Origin: Pseudomonadota bacterium
GTDB taxonomy: Bacteria; Pseudomonadota; Alphaproteobacteria; Rhizobiales; Beijerinckiaceae
DNA length: 64,000 nucleotides
NCBI GenBank assembly: GCA_020161575.1
Contig: JAIUNR010000003.1
Location: forward strand, 310,001-374,000
Direction: 5' to 3'
The notes below the pieces were generated by a model that worked only from the letters and a program-made list of their open reading frames with translations, searched no databases and had not been told where the DNA came from. Of this stretch, positions 46,276 to 54,882 are shown in pieces. The stretch's first letter is position 1, and each line of letters opens with the position of its first letter. Position numbers and translations under genes: made by a program.

Positions 46276-46407
46276 ATGGGTACCATTGTTCAGCGCAAAC
46301 GCAAAGACGGCTCGGTCGCACGACCAGCGCTCAAACAATCCCTCGCCCCCCGGAAAGGCATTTTGCCTCGCAAGCTGCGATCAACACACGACGGAATAGA
46401 AAAATGA
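46276..46407 (+). pseudogene. N-terminal remnant of a tyrosine recombinase
   Basis: A 43-codon frame begins MGTIVQRKRKDGSVARPA, the usual beginning of phage-type integrases (MGTI-x-x-RKRKDG-x-x-Y-x-A), then diverges and stops. The rest of an integrase is not present in any frame nearby. It lies 45 bases from the 5' end of dusA, a known target of this integrase class. Identity rests on about 16 residues, so it is tentative. Confidence 0.45.
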
Positions 46408-46616
46408 TCTTCGCCGACACGGGCAAGGGCGCCGGAATCAGTGGTTACGCAGGACAGGACTGGGGCTTGGATCCAAGGAGAGTCTTGGCTTCGTCACGGC
46501 GCCAATTATTCTGACGATGGGCAATTCTCATCCACAAGGTTTTTGAACCATTATATTGATATCAAAAGCATTTACGCCCCGACGAATGCCGGGGCGCTGT
46601 GTTGTCGACAGCTCGG
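46408..46616. other. Non-coding stretch between integrase remnant and RTX gene
   Basis: With the remnant this makes a 385-bp gene-poor region. It is less GC-rich than its surroundings, contains an AT-rich segment (46550-46565) and a short hairpin next to the RTX stop codon. No coding signal was recognised. Confidence 0.5.
46575..46596 (-). terminator. Possible terminator of the RTX gene
   Basis: A 7-bp stem (CGCCCCG, 8-nt loop) 20 bases after the RTX stop, followed on the minus strand by TAAATGCTTTT, so the T run is interrupted. Confidence 0.45.
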
Positions 46617-47588
46617 TCAGCGGAAAAAGTCCACCACGGTGAGCGAGGTCATGGCGGGATCGTCGAACGTAACGATGAGTTCGATATCCGCCGCGAAGGG
46701 CGAGAGATCGGAGCGCACGCCATCGAGATTCATATAGACGTGCTGCTGACCGTTGATCACCTCGCCCAGCCACATGTCGCCCGCCGTTTCGCTCGGGCCG
46801 TTGACGAAGCGGAAGGCCTGGTTGCCCGCAAGCGTGGTGTTGGCATCAATGCCGCTCAGGTTTATGCGGTCGCCCTCAGCGCGGGAGAAGTCGCGGATCA
46901 CATCGGTATGGCCATAACCGAGGTCACTGGCGGATTGAAAAGCGAAGGTATCCGCGCCTGCATTGCCGAAAAGCGTATCCGCGCCGAAACCGCCGTAAAG
47001 GGTATCGTTGCCGAAACCGCCATTGAGAACATCGCGCCCGCCGGTGGTCTGGGTGGCGCCGTCGCCGTCGCCGTAGAGCGTGTCGTTATCGACGCCGCCG
47101 TACAAAACATCCGCTCCGGCCCCGCCGAAGAGCAAATCGACTCCCGAGCCGCCATAGAGCGTATCGGCATCCGCGCCGCCGCGCAGCTCATCACCGCCTG
47201 ATCCCCCGTGAAGGGTATCGTTGCCCGCCTCGCCATAGAGGAAATCGACTCCCGAGCCGCCATAAAGCGTATCCCAGCCGATGCCGCCAAATACCTTGTC
47301 ATTGCCCGAACCCATATAGGCGATATCATCGCCGGTGTTCTGCAGGATGAGGGTATCGTTGCCCCCTTGCATGTTGAGATACACTGACGAGGGCGGTGCG
47401 CCCGTCAGCCCGAACACGGTGAGATTGGTGTCGGCGCTGCCCCAATTGGCAAAGCCGGAACGGTCAGCGTCTTCGTTCACTTCCGAAATCTGCTCGGATA
47501 GGCGCTCCCAGGCTTCCGTCGGCGGCGGATCAAAGGCCAGATCACCGATCAGGGAGGGCTTCGGGTTGGTGAGAGTGTAAGTTGCCAT
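46617..47588 (-). CDS. RTX (hemolysin-type) calcium-binding secreted protein
   Basis: A 323-residue acidic protein without N-terminal signal peptide. About a dozen nonapeptides of the GGxGxDxLY kind fill residues 85-225 (for example GGSGVDFLYGEAGNDTLHGG), forming a calcium-dependent beta-roll. After it comes a short domain and the C-terminal end SLTVVDFFR, where the secretion signal for type I export should reside. No catalytic domain is seen in the first 80 residues, so an adhesin, matrix or S-layer-like role is more likely than a toxin. Start ATG 47588 with AAGGGA upstream. It is divergent from its presumed secretion ABC transporter. Confidence 0.9.
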   Translation of the reverse strand: MATYTLTNPKPSLIGDLAFDPPPTEAWERLSEQISEVNEDADRSGFANWGSADTNLTVFGLTGAPPSSVYLNMQGGNDTLILQNTGDDIAYMGSGNDKVFGGIGWDTLYGGSGVDFLYGEAGNDTLHGGSGGDELRGGADADTLYGGSGVDLLFGGAGADVLYGGVDNDTLYGDGDGATQTTGGRDVLNGGFGNDTLYGGFGADTLFGNAGADTFAFQSASDLGYGHTDVIRDFSRAEGDRINLSGIDANTTLAGNQAFRFVNGPSETAGDMWLGEVINGQQHVYMNLDGVRSDLSPFAADIELIVTFDDPAMTSLTVVDFFR

Positions 47589-47655
47589 AGTCGTATTCCC
47601 TTGCTGCCCCGGCACCTCGCCGGGCATGTCGCCACCATGGCGCGGAGCACGATGC

Positions 47656-47681
47656 GGCGCTGTTCCGCGCGGAACAGCGCC
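47656..47681. promoter_or_regulatory. Perfect 26-bp palindrome, candidate operator
   Basis: GGCGCTGTTCCGC is followed directly by its exact reverse complement, in the 146-bp region between the divergent RTX and ABC-transporter genes. The inner 16 bp read TGTTC-N6-GAACA, the spacing of a CRP-type site (TGTGA-N6-TCACA) with altered half sites. It is about 54 bp before the transporter start and 68 bp before the RTX start. Binding by the Crp-family protein encoded at 51617 is inference. It could also form an RNA hairpin. Confidence 0.65.
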
Positions 47682-47734
47682 CTGGCGGAAATGGCGGCAC
47701 AAGAGGGCATGTCCCTCCCGCCGGAGCAGCCCCG

Positions 47735-49477
47735 ATGTCGCACAGCCCCCCCGCCCCGCATGACCCAGTGAAACAGGTGCTCGCGGCGCATCGCGGCACA
47801 TTGGCTGGCGTCGGGCTATTCAGCGCGCTGCTCAATATGCTGATGCTCATCTCGCCAGTGTTCATGATGCAGGTCTACGACCGCGTGCTTACCTCGCGCT
47901 CCCTGCCCACGCTGGTGGCGCTACTGGTGGTGGCGGTCGTGCTGCTGGGGTTGATGGGAGTGCTCGATCACCTGCGCGCGGTGGTGCTGGGCCGGGTCGG
48001 TCTGGCGGTGGACAAGGCCCTGCGCGAGAGCGTGTTCGCGGCCAGCCTCGGCCATGCCGTGCAGGGCAGCGGAAAGGGCGACGGCCAGCAGCCGATGCGC
48101 GATCTCGATACCCTCCGCGGCTTTCTGGGCGGGCCGGGGCTGGCAGTGCTCTTCGATCTACCGTGGATTCCGGTCTATCTTCTGGTGTGCTTCGCGTTTC
48201 ATCCGCAGCTCGGCGCCCTCGCACTTGTGGGGGCACTGGTTCTGACGGGGCTGATGCTGCTCAGCTTTGCCATATCGCGTCGCGGCAGCCGCAACGCCAC
48301 CGAGGCCCTGGGCTGCCGCAACGGCTGGCTGGAAGGGGCACGCCGCAACGCCGAAACGCTTCAGGCGCTCGGCATGGCCGGGCATATCCGCGCGCGCTGG
48401 AAGGCGGCGCATCTCGAAGCCCTGCTCGCGCAGATCAAGACGGCGGAAGCGGGTGCTGCCATCTCCGCTTTCACCAAGGTCTTCCGCATCCTGCTGCAAT
48501 TGCTGCTGCTGGCGCTGGGAGCCTGGCTGGTCATCGGCGCGATGGCGACGCCGGGCGTGATGCTCGCGGCCTCCGTGCTGGCAGGCCGGGCTCTGGCACC
48601 GCTGGAACAGGCGATTGCGCAGTGGCGCGGCTTCGTACAGTACCGTGAGGCTCGCGCGCGCCTCGCCCTGTTGGATGTAGGGCGCCCCGACACTCCCCGC
48701 ACCGTCCTACCCCTGCCATGCGGGACCTTGACGCTGGAGCAGGTCTGCGTAGCCCCGCCTGCCAGCTCGATGCCGACGCTTCAGGGGATCACCCTCACCC
48801 TTCAGGCGGGCGATGCCATGGCGGTGGTGGGGCCGAGCGCGGCAGGCAAATCGACGCTGACGCGTGCACTGATCGGAGTCTGGCCGGTGGTGCGCGGCGA
48901 AATCCGCCTTGATGGGGCCGAGATCGGCCAATGGTCGCGCGAGGATCGCGGCCGCTTCACCGGCTACCTGCCCCAGAGCGTGGATCTGTTCGACGGGACG
49001 ATCCGCGAGAACATCGCGCGCTTCTCTCCGGATTCGGACGACGACTCAATCATCGCCGCCGCCAGGGAGGCGGGCACGCATGAGATGATCCTACGTCTGC
49101 CGCAGGGCTATGACACCGTGATCGGAGAGATGGGCCTCGCGCTTTCCGCCGGGCAGAAGCAGCGCATCGGACTGGCGCGTGCGCTGCACGGCGCCCCTTT
49201 CTTGGTGCTGCTGGACGAACCGAATTCCAATCTCGACGCCGAAGGCGAGGCCGCGCTCGGTCGCGCGATCCGGGCGGTGCGGGCGCGGGGCGGCATCGTC
49301 ATTGTGACGGCGCACCGCCCTGCAGCCCTCGCCGAGGTGAACCATGCGCTGTTTATCCGCGACGGACGGCAGGCCGCTTTCGGCCCCCGTGATGCGGTGA
49401 TGCGCCGCATACTCGCCCAGCCCGACGCCGCGCGGGAGAGCAGCGTCACCCCGCTGCGCACCGGCCAGACGGCTTGA
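47735..49477 (+). CDS. Type I secretion ABC transporter (PrtD family)
   Basis: A 580-residue inner-membrane exporter: a six-helix membrane domain (about 25-310) without the peptidase-like N-terminal domain of HlyB, then the ATPase with Walker A GPSAAGKST, the signature LSAGQKQRIGLARAL, Walker B FLVLLDEPNSNLD (the PrtD/AprD hallmark) and the switch His in VTAHRP. ATG 47735 has GGAG eight bases upstream. First gene of a rightward five-gene cluster; its substrate is presumably the divergent RTX protein. An outer-membrane TolC partner is not encoded here. Confidence 0.95.
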   Translation: MSHSPPAPHDPVKQVLAAHRGTLAGVGLFSALLNMLMLISPVFMMQVYDRVLTSRSLPTLVALLVVAVVLLGLMGVLDHLRAVVLGRVGLAVDKALRESVFAASLGHAVQGSGKGDGQQPMRDLDTLRGFLGGPGLAVLFDLPWIPVYLLVCFAFHPQLGALALVGALVLTGLMLLSFAISRRGSRNATEALGCRNGWLEGARRNAETLQALGMAGHIRARWKAAHLEALLAQIKTAEAGAAISAFTKVFRILLQLLLLALGAWLVIGAMATPGVMLAASVLAGRALAPLEQAIAQWRGFVQYREARARLALLDVGRPDTPRTVLPLPCGTLTLEQVCVAPPASSMPTLQGITLTLQAGDAMAVVGPSAAGKSTLTRALIGVWPVVRGEIRLDGAEIGQWSREDRGRFTGYLPQSVDLFDGTIRENIARFSPDSDDDSIIAAAREAGTHEMILRLPQGYDTVIGEMGLALSAGQKQRIGLARALHGAPFLVLLDEPNSNLDAEGEAALGRAIRAVRARGGIVIVTAHRPAALAEVNHALFIRDGRQAAFGPRDAVMRRILAQPDAARESSVTPLRTGQTA

Positions 49478-49501
49478 TCCTTCCTCGCACGGAGAACCGC
49501 C

Positions 49502-50848
49502 ATGATGACCGCCCTCCTTTCCAACAATCCTCTCGCCTTCGCAGCACTTGAAAGCGGCCTCATCGCCGCCACCCGTAAAACCCTTGCGGCGGGCTATGCC
49601 ACCTGCGCGCTCTTTGCCTTCGGGCTGCTGGGTTACGCCGGCACCACGGCGATCAACGGCGCGGTGATCGCACCGGGTGTGATGGTGGTGGAGGGACATC
49701 TGCGCAAGGTGCAGCATCAGGATGGCGGCATTGTCAGCGCGTTGTTTGTGCGCAACGGCCAGCGGGTGAAGGAGGGCGAGGTGCTGCTGACGCTGGAGGA
49801 TAGCCAGCGCCGCGCCGAGTTCGCGCAAATCATGCTGCAACTGGCGAGCCAGGAACTGCGCGCCGTGCGTCTTGAGGCCGAGCGCGACGCGCGCGAGCAC
49901 TTCTCGCCCCCCGACAGCATTTCCCGCCGTGCGACGGAACCGGAGATAGCCGCCATGATCGCGGCGGAAATCAGGTTGTTCGAGGCACGCCGCCGTGCTC
50001 GTCAGGGCGAGGCCGCACAATTTGAGGAGCGCAGGGCGCAGACCCTTAAGGAGATTGCGGGACTGGAAGCCCAGCGCGCGGCGGCGCAGGCGCAAGCCGT
50101 CATTTCGGCGCAGGAACTGGGCAATCTTCAGGACCTTTTCGCGCGCGGACTGACGCCGGTGACGCGTATCAATCCGCTGCGCCGCACGGTGGTGCAGCTG
50201 GAAGGGCAGGCAAGCGAGCTTGACGCCCAGATAGCCCGGGCCCGTGCGAGGATCAGCGAAGTCCTTCTCCAGGGCGCCCAGATCGACAAGCAGGCGCTCA
50301 GCGAGATCACCCGCGATCTGCGCGAGACGCAGGAGCGCATCGCGGATCTCAACGAGCGCCGCACCAGCGCCGAGGCCCGGTTTGACCGCACGCAGTTGCG
50401 CGCCCCCATCGACGGCGTGGTCCACCAGCTCACCGCCTTCACCCTCGGCGGGGTTATCGCGCCGGGCGAAGCGGTGATGATGCTGGTGCCGGAGAGCGAG
50501 GCCCTGCTCGCGGAGGGCCGCATCGACCCCGCCTTCATCGACCAGATTGCCTTGGGCCAGAAGACCGTGATCCGCCTCTCCTCACTCGATTCCCGCACCA
50601 CCCCGGAACTCACCGGCACGCTCAGCTTCATCTCCGCCGACATCGAAGCTGACCCGCGCGGCAACGGCGCAGGTCATTTCCGCGCCCGCGTCACGCTGGA
50701 TCAGGGCGAGGTCGAGCGGCTTGAGGGGCTCCGGCTCATCCCCGGCCTTCCGGCAGAAATCCACATCCAGACCCGCGCGCGCACCATCCTGAGCTACTTC
50801 ATGAAACCCTTCACGGATCAGATCGCCCGCGCCTTGCGCGAGCGCTGA
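49502..50848 (+). CDS. HlyD-family membrane fusion protein (type I secretion)
   Basis: A 448-residue adaptor linking the ABC exporter to the outer-membrane channel. One N-terminal helix (about 30-52) anchors it; the split lipoyl domain is at KVQHQDGGIVSALFVRNGQ and again at QLRAPIDGVVHQLTAFTLGG; the middle (95-290) is a long coiled coil. The chain ends with the beta-barrel part (QTRARTILSYFMKPF), the standard PrtE/AprE-like ending. It follows the transporter by 24 bases. Confidence 0.95.
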   Translation: MMTALLSNNPLAFAALESGLIAATRKTLAAGYATCALFAFGLLGYAGTTAINGAVIAPGVMVVEGHLRKVQHQDGGIVSALFVRNGQRVKEGEVLLTLEDSQRRAEFAQIMLQLASQELRAVRLEAERDAREHFSPPDSISRRATEPEIAAMIAAEIRLFEARRRARQGEAAQFEERRAQTLKEIAGLEAQRAAAQAQAVISAQELGNLQDLFARGLTPVTRINPLRRTVVQLEGQASELDAQIARARARISEVLLQGAQIDKQALSEITRDLRETQERIADLNERRTSAEARFDRTQLRAPIDGVVHQLTAFTLGGVIAPGEAVMMLVPESEALLAEGRIDPAFIDQIALGQKTVIRLSSLDSRTTPELTGTLSFISADIEADPRGNGAGHFRARVTLDQGEVERLEGLRLIPGLPAEIHIQTRARTILSYFMKPFTDQIARALRER

Positions 50849-50975
50849 TCGATGCGGCGGAAAAATGACGCCCGCGGCCCGGTACAAACGGCTTTTCCTG
50901 TTGGGAAAAACGAATGGGCTTGCCATAGTCAGCGCTACATTCATCTCCTCTGCCTTGCCCGCCTCAGGACCCCTC

Positions 50976-51620
50976 ATGCCGCCCTATGCTCCTAGCTTTC
51001 CGCCTCAGTCCCTCCGGATGGAGCGCCGCATCTTCGCGCGGCTCGCGCTGGGTACCATCGGGCTTCTCGCGCTGCCCGAAACCGGCGCGGCCTCCGAGCA
51101 GGCGGGCCATGTCGAGGATATCTTCGGCCAGGCTGTGGCGGAGATGCTGCGCGCGACGCGGTCTCTGACTTCGGGCGAGCGTCTGTTCGTGGGCGAAACG
51201 ATCGCGACGGGCGAAGCCAGCCGAATCGGCATGAAGGTCGGCGAAGCCACCACCATCCGCCTTGGCCCGGAAGCCCGCCTCAAGCTGGATCGTTTCATCC
51301 TCGATGCGGGCGGCACGCTCACGCTGCAATCCGGCCCCATGACCTTCGAGCGCCCCGCCGGCGCGCGCCCCCAGCCGATCACCATTCGCGGGGCGTTCGG
51401 CATGATCGCGGTGCGCGGCACGCATTTCTTCGCCGGGCCGAGCCGCGGCAAAATGGCGGTCGCCGTGGTGCGCGGGTCGGTGACGGTCACCTCCGGCGGG
51501 GAAAGCGTGGTGCTGAACGCGGGCGAGGGCACAGACATCACCACCTATGGCGGCAAGCCCTCCAAACCGGCGCGCTGGGCCGATGCCCGCCTGATCGAAG
51601 CCCTCGATTCGGTCCGTTGA
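50976..51620 (+). CDS. FecR-domain exported protein
   Basis: A 214-residue protein with an N-terminal hydrophobic segment (residues 20-38) that serves as signal or anchor, then a FecR domain: GETIATGEASRIGMKVGEAT, IRLGPEARLKL and FGMIAVRGTHFFAG, the core of the family. Unlike FecR anti-sigma regulators, no sigma-factor gene is adjacent; in this stand-alone form a periplasmic scaffold or signalling role is plausible. The ATG at 50976 has AGGAC seven bases before; ATG 51018 is an alternative. Its stop overlaps the start of the Crp-like gene. Confidence 0.82.
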   Translation: MPPYAPSFPPQSLRMERRIFARLALGTIGLLALPETGAASEQAGHVEDIFGQAVAEMLRATRSLTSGERLFVGETIATGEASRIGMKVGEATTIRLGPEARLKLDRFILDAGGTLTLQSGPMTFERPAGARPQPITIRGAFGMIAVRGTHFFAGPSRGKMAVAVVRGSVTVTSGGESVVLNAGEGTDITTYGGKPSKPARWADARLIEALDSVR

Positions 51621-52345
51621 CACCCGTGCCCCAGGCCAAAGACGACATCGCCGCGCTCATCGCCGGCTCAGCGTTCTTCGGCGGGTTGATCGAAGGGCTC
51701 GAGCCCTCCCGGCTCGCGGCGCTACTGCGCGCTTTTCGCCACACCCATTTCGAGGCCGGGCAACAGATCTTCGCGCGCAGGGAGCGCGGTGATTTCCTGC
51801 TCGTGATCGCACAGGGACGGGTGCGGCTCTCGCTCGTCTCGGACGAGGGGCGCGAACTGAGCGTGCGCCATGGCGTGCGTGGGGATGTTCTGGGCGAACT
51901 GGCGCTTCTCGACGGCCAGACCCGCAGCGCGGATGCCGTAGCCCTGACCCCACTGAGCGCCTACCTTCTTTTTCGCGCTGATCTCGATGCTTTGCTGCGC
52001 GAGATACCGGAGCTTGCAGGCCGCATCATCACCTTCTTGTGCGCCCGGCTACGCGCCACCACGGACCAGCTCGAAGCCATCGCCCTGCACCCGATCGAGG
52101 CACGCCTCGCCCGCTTCCTGCTGGTGGCGCTGCGCGGGCGCAAGGCGGAGCCTGGCAAGCGCGTGCCGCTGGAGCTGGGTTTCTCGCAATCCGAACTCGC
52201 GCAGCTTCTGGGCGCGAGCCGCCCTAAGGTGAATGGCGCGCTGGCGCTGCTGGAGACCATGGGTGCGATCCGCCGCACCTCGGACCGCCTTTTCTGTGAT
52301 CCGACTCTGCTGGCCCAGACGGCGCGGTTAGCCGATGAAGGCTGA
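51617..52345 (+). CDS. Crp/Fnr-family transcriptional regulator
   Basis: A 242-residue regulator. The cyclic-nucleotide domain (15-135) has an intact phosphate-binding cassette, GELALLDGQTRSA (93-105), with the Glu, Arg and Ser that bind cAMP in CRP. The HTH_Crp domain (150-225) has recognition helix SRPKVNGALALLETMGAI; relative to E. coli CRP the contact residues Glu181 and Arg185 become Pro and Gly, so a different half-site is expected. No Fnr-type Cys cluster. The start is TTG 51617 overlapping the FecR stop, or GTG 51626; either way coupled translation is likely. The next gene, an adenylate cyclase, overlaps it by 11 bases. Confidence 0.9.
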   Translation: MTPVPQAKDDIAALIAGSAFFGGLIEGLEPSRLAALLRAFRHTHFEAGQQIFARRERGDFLLVIAQGRVRLSLVSDEGRELSVRHGVRGDVLGELALLDGQTRSADAVALTPLSAYLLFRADLDALLREIPELAGRIITFLCARLRATTDQLEAIALHPIEARLARFLLVALRGRKAEPGKRVPLELGFSQSELAQLLGASRPKVNGALALLETMGAIRRTSDRLFCDPTLLAQTARLADEG

Positions 52346-54407
52346 TCCCGCCTTCACGCGCCGCATGCCCCTGCTGGCCGGCGGACTCGCCGCGCTCCTC
52401 ATCGCGGGGCTGGCCATGCTGTTGCCGGGACCATGGCGGCAGGAGGCAGAGGCACGGGCAGAAGACGCGCTGATGCGCCTCGCCTCGCCGTTTCTGCCGC
52501 CCGCGCCGGTAACGCCCGAGGTCGTCGTCATCGATATCGATACCGCCACCCTGCGCATCGTCGGCCCCTGGCCCTGGCCGCGCGAAACGCTTGCAAAGCT
52601 GGTGGAGACACTGGAAGCCACCAAACCCGCCGCCCTCTCGCTCGATATGCTGCTGGCAGGGCCGGACCCGCGCTCACCACAAGCGGAGCTGGCGCGGCGC
52701 GGCGTGAGGCTACCCGAAGCCGTGCTGGCTCCACTCAATGCAGCCCTGCCCGATGGCGATGCCCACCTCGTCCGCGCGCTTGAGGGCGTGCCCGGCGTGC
52801 TTGGCCTGCTGCTCTCGCCCGACGACTCGGGTGACACAATGCCGCCCACCCATATCCTGCGCCGGGGACGCGCCACGCTCGCCCCGCTCTGGCAGGGCGC
52901 AGGAATTCTCGGGCCTCATCCCCCCCTCGCCAGGGCGGCGAGCGGATTGGGCCTCATCGCGTTGCCAGGCGACGCGGATGGCGTTATCCGCAACGTGCCT
53001 CTGTTCGTCTCGGCGGGCGGAGTGCCATATCCCGGCCTTGCGCTCGAAACCCTGCGCGTCGCACAGGACAGTTCCGCCTATCTAATCGAGGATGGAAAGC
53101 TGCGTGTGGGAGTTCACACCCTTCCTCTGCTGGAGGGCGCTCTTCTGCGGCTGGTGCCGGGCCTTGCCAGACCGCGAGTCATCAGCGCCGCAGATCTGCG
53201 TTCCGACGCCACGCTGCCCTCTGGCGCACTCGTGCTGATCGGTGGCTCCGCGCCGGAACTGGGGGGCCTGCGCAGCGCACAGGATGACGCGCTTGAACCG
53301 GCCGTGATGATACAGGCACGCGCGCTGGCACAGATGATGCGCCCGCTCTTGCCCCGCCCACCGAGCCAAAGCACGGCCCTCCATGGCGCGCTGCTGATCG
53401 GCCTGCCCGCACTGGCGACCATGGCGGGCGCGCTCATGTCGCCGCTGGCGGGTTTTTGCGCGCTTCTTGCGCTGTTCGCCGGGATGCTCGTGGCTTCGGC
53501 GGCGCTTTTCGCCGGCGCGCAGATCCTCTTCGTGCCGCTCCTGCCGCCGCTCGCCGCGCTCGCGGGTTATGGCGGGGCGGCGCTCACCGGATTCATCGCC
53601 TCACGCGCTCGCGAGGCACGCTTGCGCGCGCGGTTTTCTCAGCATCTGGCCCCGCAAGTTGTGGCGAAAATCCTCGCCAATCCCAATCTCGTGAAGCTCT
53701 CGGGCGAGAAGCGGGAGATCACCGCGCTCTTCACCGATATCGAGGATTTCACCGCCATGACAGAGCGCGCCGATCCTGCTGCGCTCGTGAGCGTGCTCGA
53801 TGCCTATTTCGAGGGCCTCGCCGGGATCGTGCTGCGGCACGGCGGCATGATCGACAAATTTGTGGGCGATGCGCTCCATGCCTTTTTCAACGCCCCGCTC
53901 GATCTGGCAGACCACGCACGAAAAGCCTTGGCTTGCGCTGAGGAAATTGCGGCCTGGGCGGAGGCCTTCCGCACGCGGCCCAAGGCGGCCGCCCTCGGCT
54001 TCGGGCGCACGCGGATCGGGGTGGAAACCGGCGCGGCCGTGGTGGGCGAGGTGGGCCTACGCGCCAAGCTCGACTACACCGCCCATGGTGCTGTCGTGAA
54101 TGCGGCGGCGCGGCTGGAAGCCGCCAACAAGCGCTTCGGCTCCACGCTATGCCTTGGGCCGGGCATCGCCGCGCGCCTGCCCCAAGCGATGCTGCGCCCG
54201 CTCGGCGACATCGCGTTGCGCGGCTTTGCGCAACGCGTTTCTGTCTTTGACCTCTGGCCCGAGGGCGTGGATACGGCGTGGAAAAGCGCCTATCTTGATG
54301 CGCTGGCCCTTCCACCGGATGATGCCCGAACGACCTTTGCCGCACTCAGCGCACAAGCCCCGCATGATGGCGTCAGCGCGTTCCGGGCGCAGCAAGCGGC
54401 TCCGTGA
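52335..54407 (+). CDS. CHASE2-domain class III adenylate cyclase
   Basis: A 690-residue inner-membrane cyclase. After helix 13-31, a periplasmic CHASE2 sensor (about 35-330) opens VVVIDIDTATLRIVGPWPWP; three helices (345-425) return to the cytosol and the cyclase domain (455-640). Its metal-binding Asp residues are in ALFTDIEDFTAM and DKFVGDALHAFF, and the LDYTAHGAVVNAAARLE segment has the Asp typical of ATP-specific enzymes. Product cAMP would act on the Crp-like protein encoded immediately upstream with an 11-base overlap. The signal sensed by CHASE2 is unknown. Confidence 0.93.
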   Translation: MKADPAFTRRMPLLAGGLAALLIAGLAMLLPGPWRQEAEARAEDALMRLASPFLPPAPVTPEVVVIDIDTATLRIVGPWPWPRETLAKLVETLEATKPAALSLDMLLAGPDPRSPQAELARRGVRLPEAVLAPLNAALPDGDAHLVRALEGVPGVLGLLLSPDDSGDTMPPTHILRRGRATLAPLWQGAGILGPHPPLARAASGLGLIALPGDADGVIRNVPLFVSAGGVPYPGLALETLRVAQDSSAYLIEDGKLRVGVHTLPLLEGALLRLVPGLARPRVISAADLRSDATLPSGALVLIGGSAPELGGLRSAQDDALEPAVMIQARALAQMMRPLLPRPPSQSTALHGALLIGLPALATMAGALMSPLAGFCALLALFAGMLVASAALFAGAQILFVPLLPPLAALAGYGGAALTGFIASRAREARLRARFSQHLAPQVVAKILANPNLVKLSGEKREITALFTDIEDFTAMTERADPAALVSVLDAYFEGLAGIVLRHGGMIDKFVGDALHAFFNAPLDLADHARKALACAEEIAAWAEAFRTRPKAAALGFGRTRIGVETGAAVVGEVGLRAKLDYTAHGAVVNAAARLEAANKRFGSTLCLGPGIAARLPQAMLRPLGDIALRGFAQRVSVFDLWPEGVDTAWKSAYLDALALPPDDARTTFAALSAQAPHDGVSAFRAQQAAP

Positions 54408-54506
54408 TCGCGGCTCGCCGCTCGCCGGCCTCGGCGCAGGGCATCAAGGGCGAACTCGCCTTTCAGGGCTCAAGTTTATACGCAAACCAGCCGAGGATCT
54501 GGACTC

Positions 54507-54560
54507 TTAAGCTCTAAGCCAAAGACGCGCTGATGCGAGCATGACGACGGCGAGGCTGGC
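54507..54560 (-). pseudogene. Putative C-terminal scrap of an IS5-type transposase
   Basis: The minus-strand frame reads ASLAVVMLASARLWLRA then stop. IS5-family transposases commonly end in a similar hydrophobic helix with a Leu-Trp-Leu motif just before the stop. Only 17 residues support this, and no terminal repeats were found, so it is a tentative call. Confidence 0.35.
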
Positions 54561-54809
54561 GTGAGGATGCCGACTTTGGAATACTTGATCGCTGTTCCAC
54601 GATCCGTCGAGGGAATGTCTGCTTTCCGTCATGTGGAGACTAAAAGCTGACCGCTAGCACCAGCCCAAATGCGCGTTTTCGAGGGGCGCGACGGAGAACC
54701 TCATCGATTGGTTTTTCAACACTGCCCCTACGCACCAGAGCATAACCCAAACCGCGCGCCCTTCGCTACCTTCGGAACGCCGGCAACCTCCGAAAGCGCC
54801 AGATGCCGA

Positions 54810-54872
54810 AAATCGAAGGCCTTGATACAGGTGCCGGTGCGATGCCGGCAAACCTGATCAAGGCCTCGATTT
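54810..54872 (-). terminator. Long imperfect hairpin after the chemoreceptor gene
   Basis: Arms of about 22 bases (left AAATCGAAGGCCTTGATACA, right its complement minus two single-base bulges) enclose a smaller TGCCGG/CCGGCA stem-loop. On the minus strand it lies 10 bases after the stop codon at 54883 and is followed by TTTTC. It may terminate the gene; the complex shape could also be an old mobile-element end. Confidence 0.5.
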
Positions 54873-54882
54873 GTGAGAAGCG

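Larger units (their letters stand above)
54408..54882. other. 475-bp degenerate intergenic region
   Basis: No intact gene. It holds a transposase-like tail (54507-54560, minus strand) and a long imperfect hairpin before the chemoreceptor stop codon (54810-54872), both listed separately. The rest shows short frames with no recognisable product. It forms the right edge of the RTX/cyclase segment. Confidence 0.6.

Noticed and set aside
54654..54857. Short frames on both strands before the chemoreceptor stop
   Set aside because: No recognisable motif or ribosome-binding site; they lie in a degenerate region.
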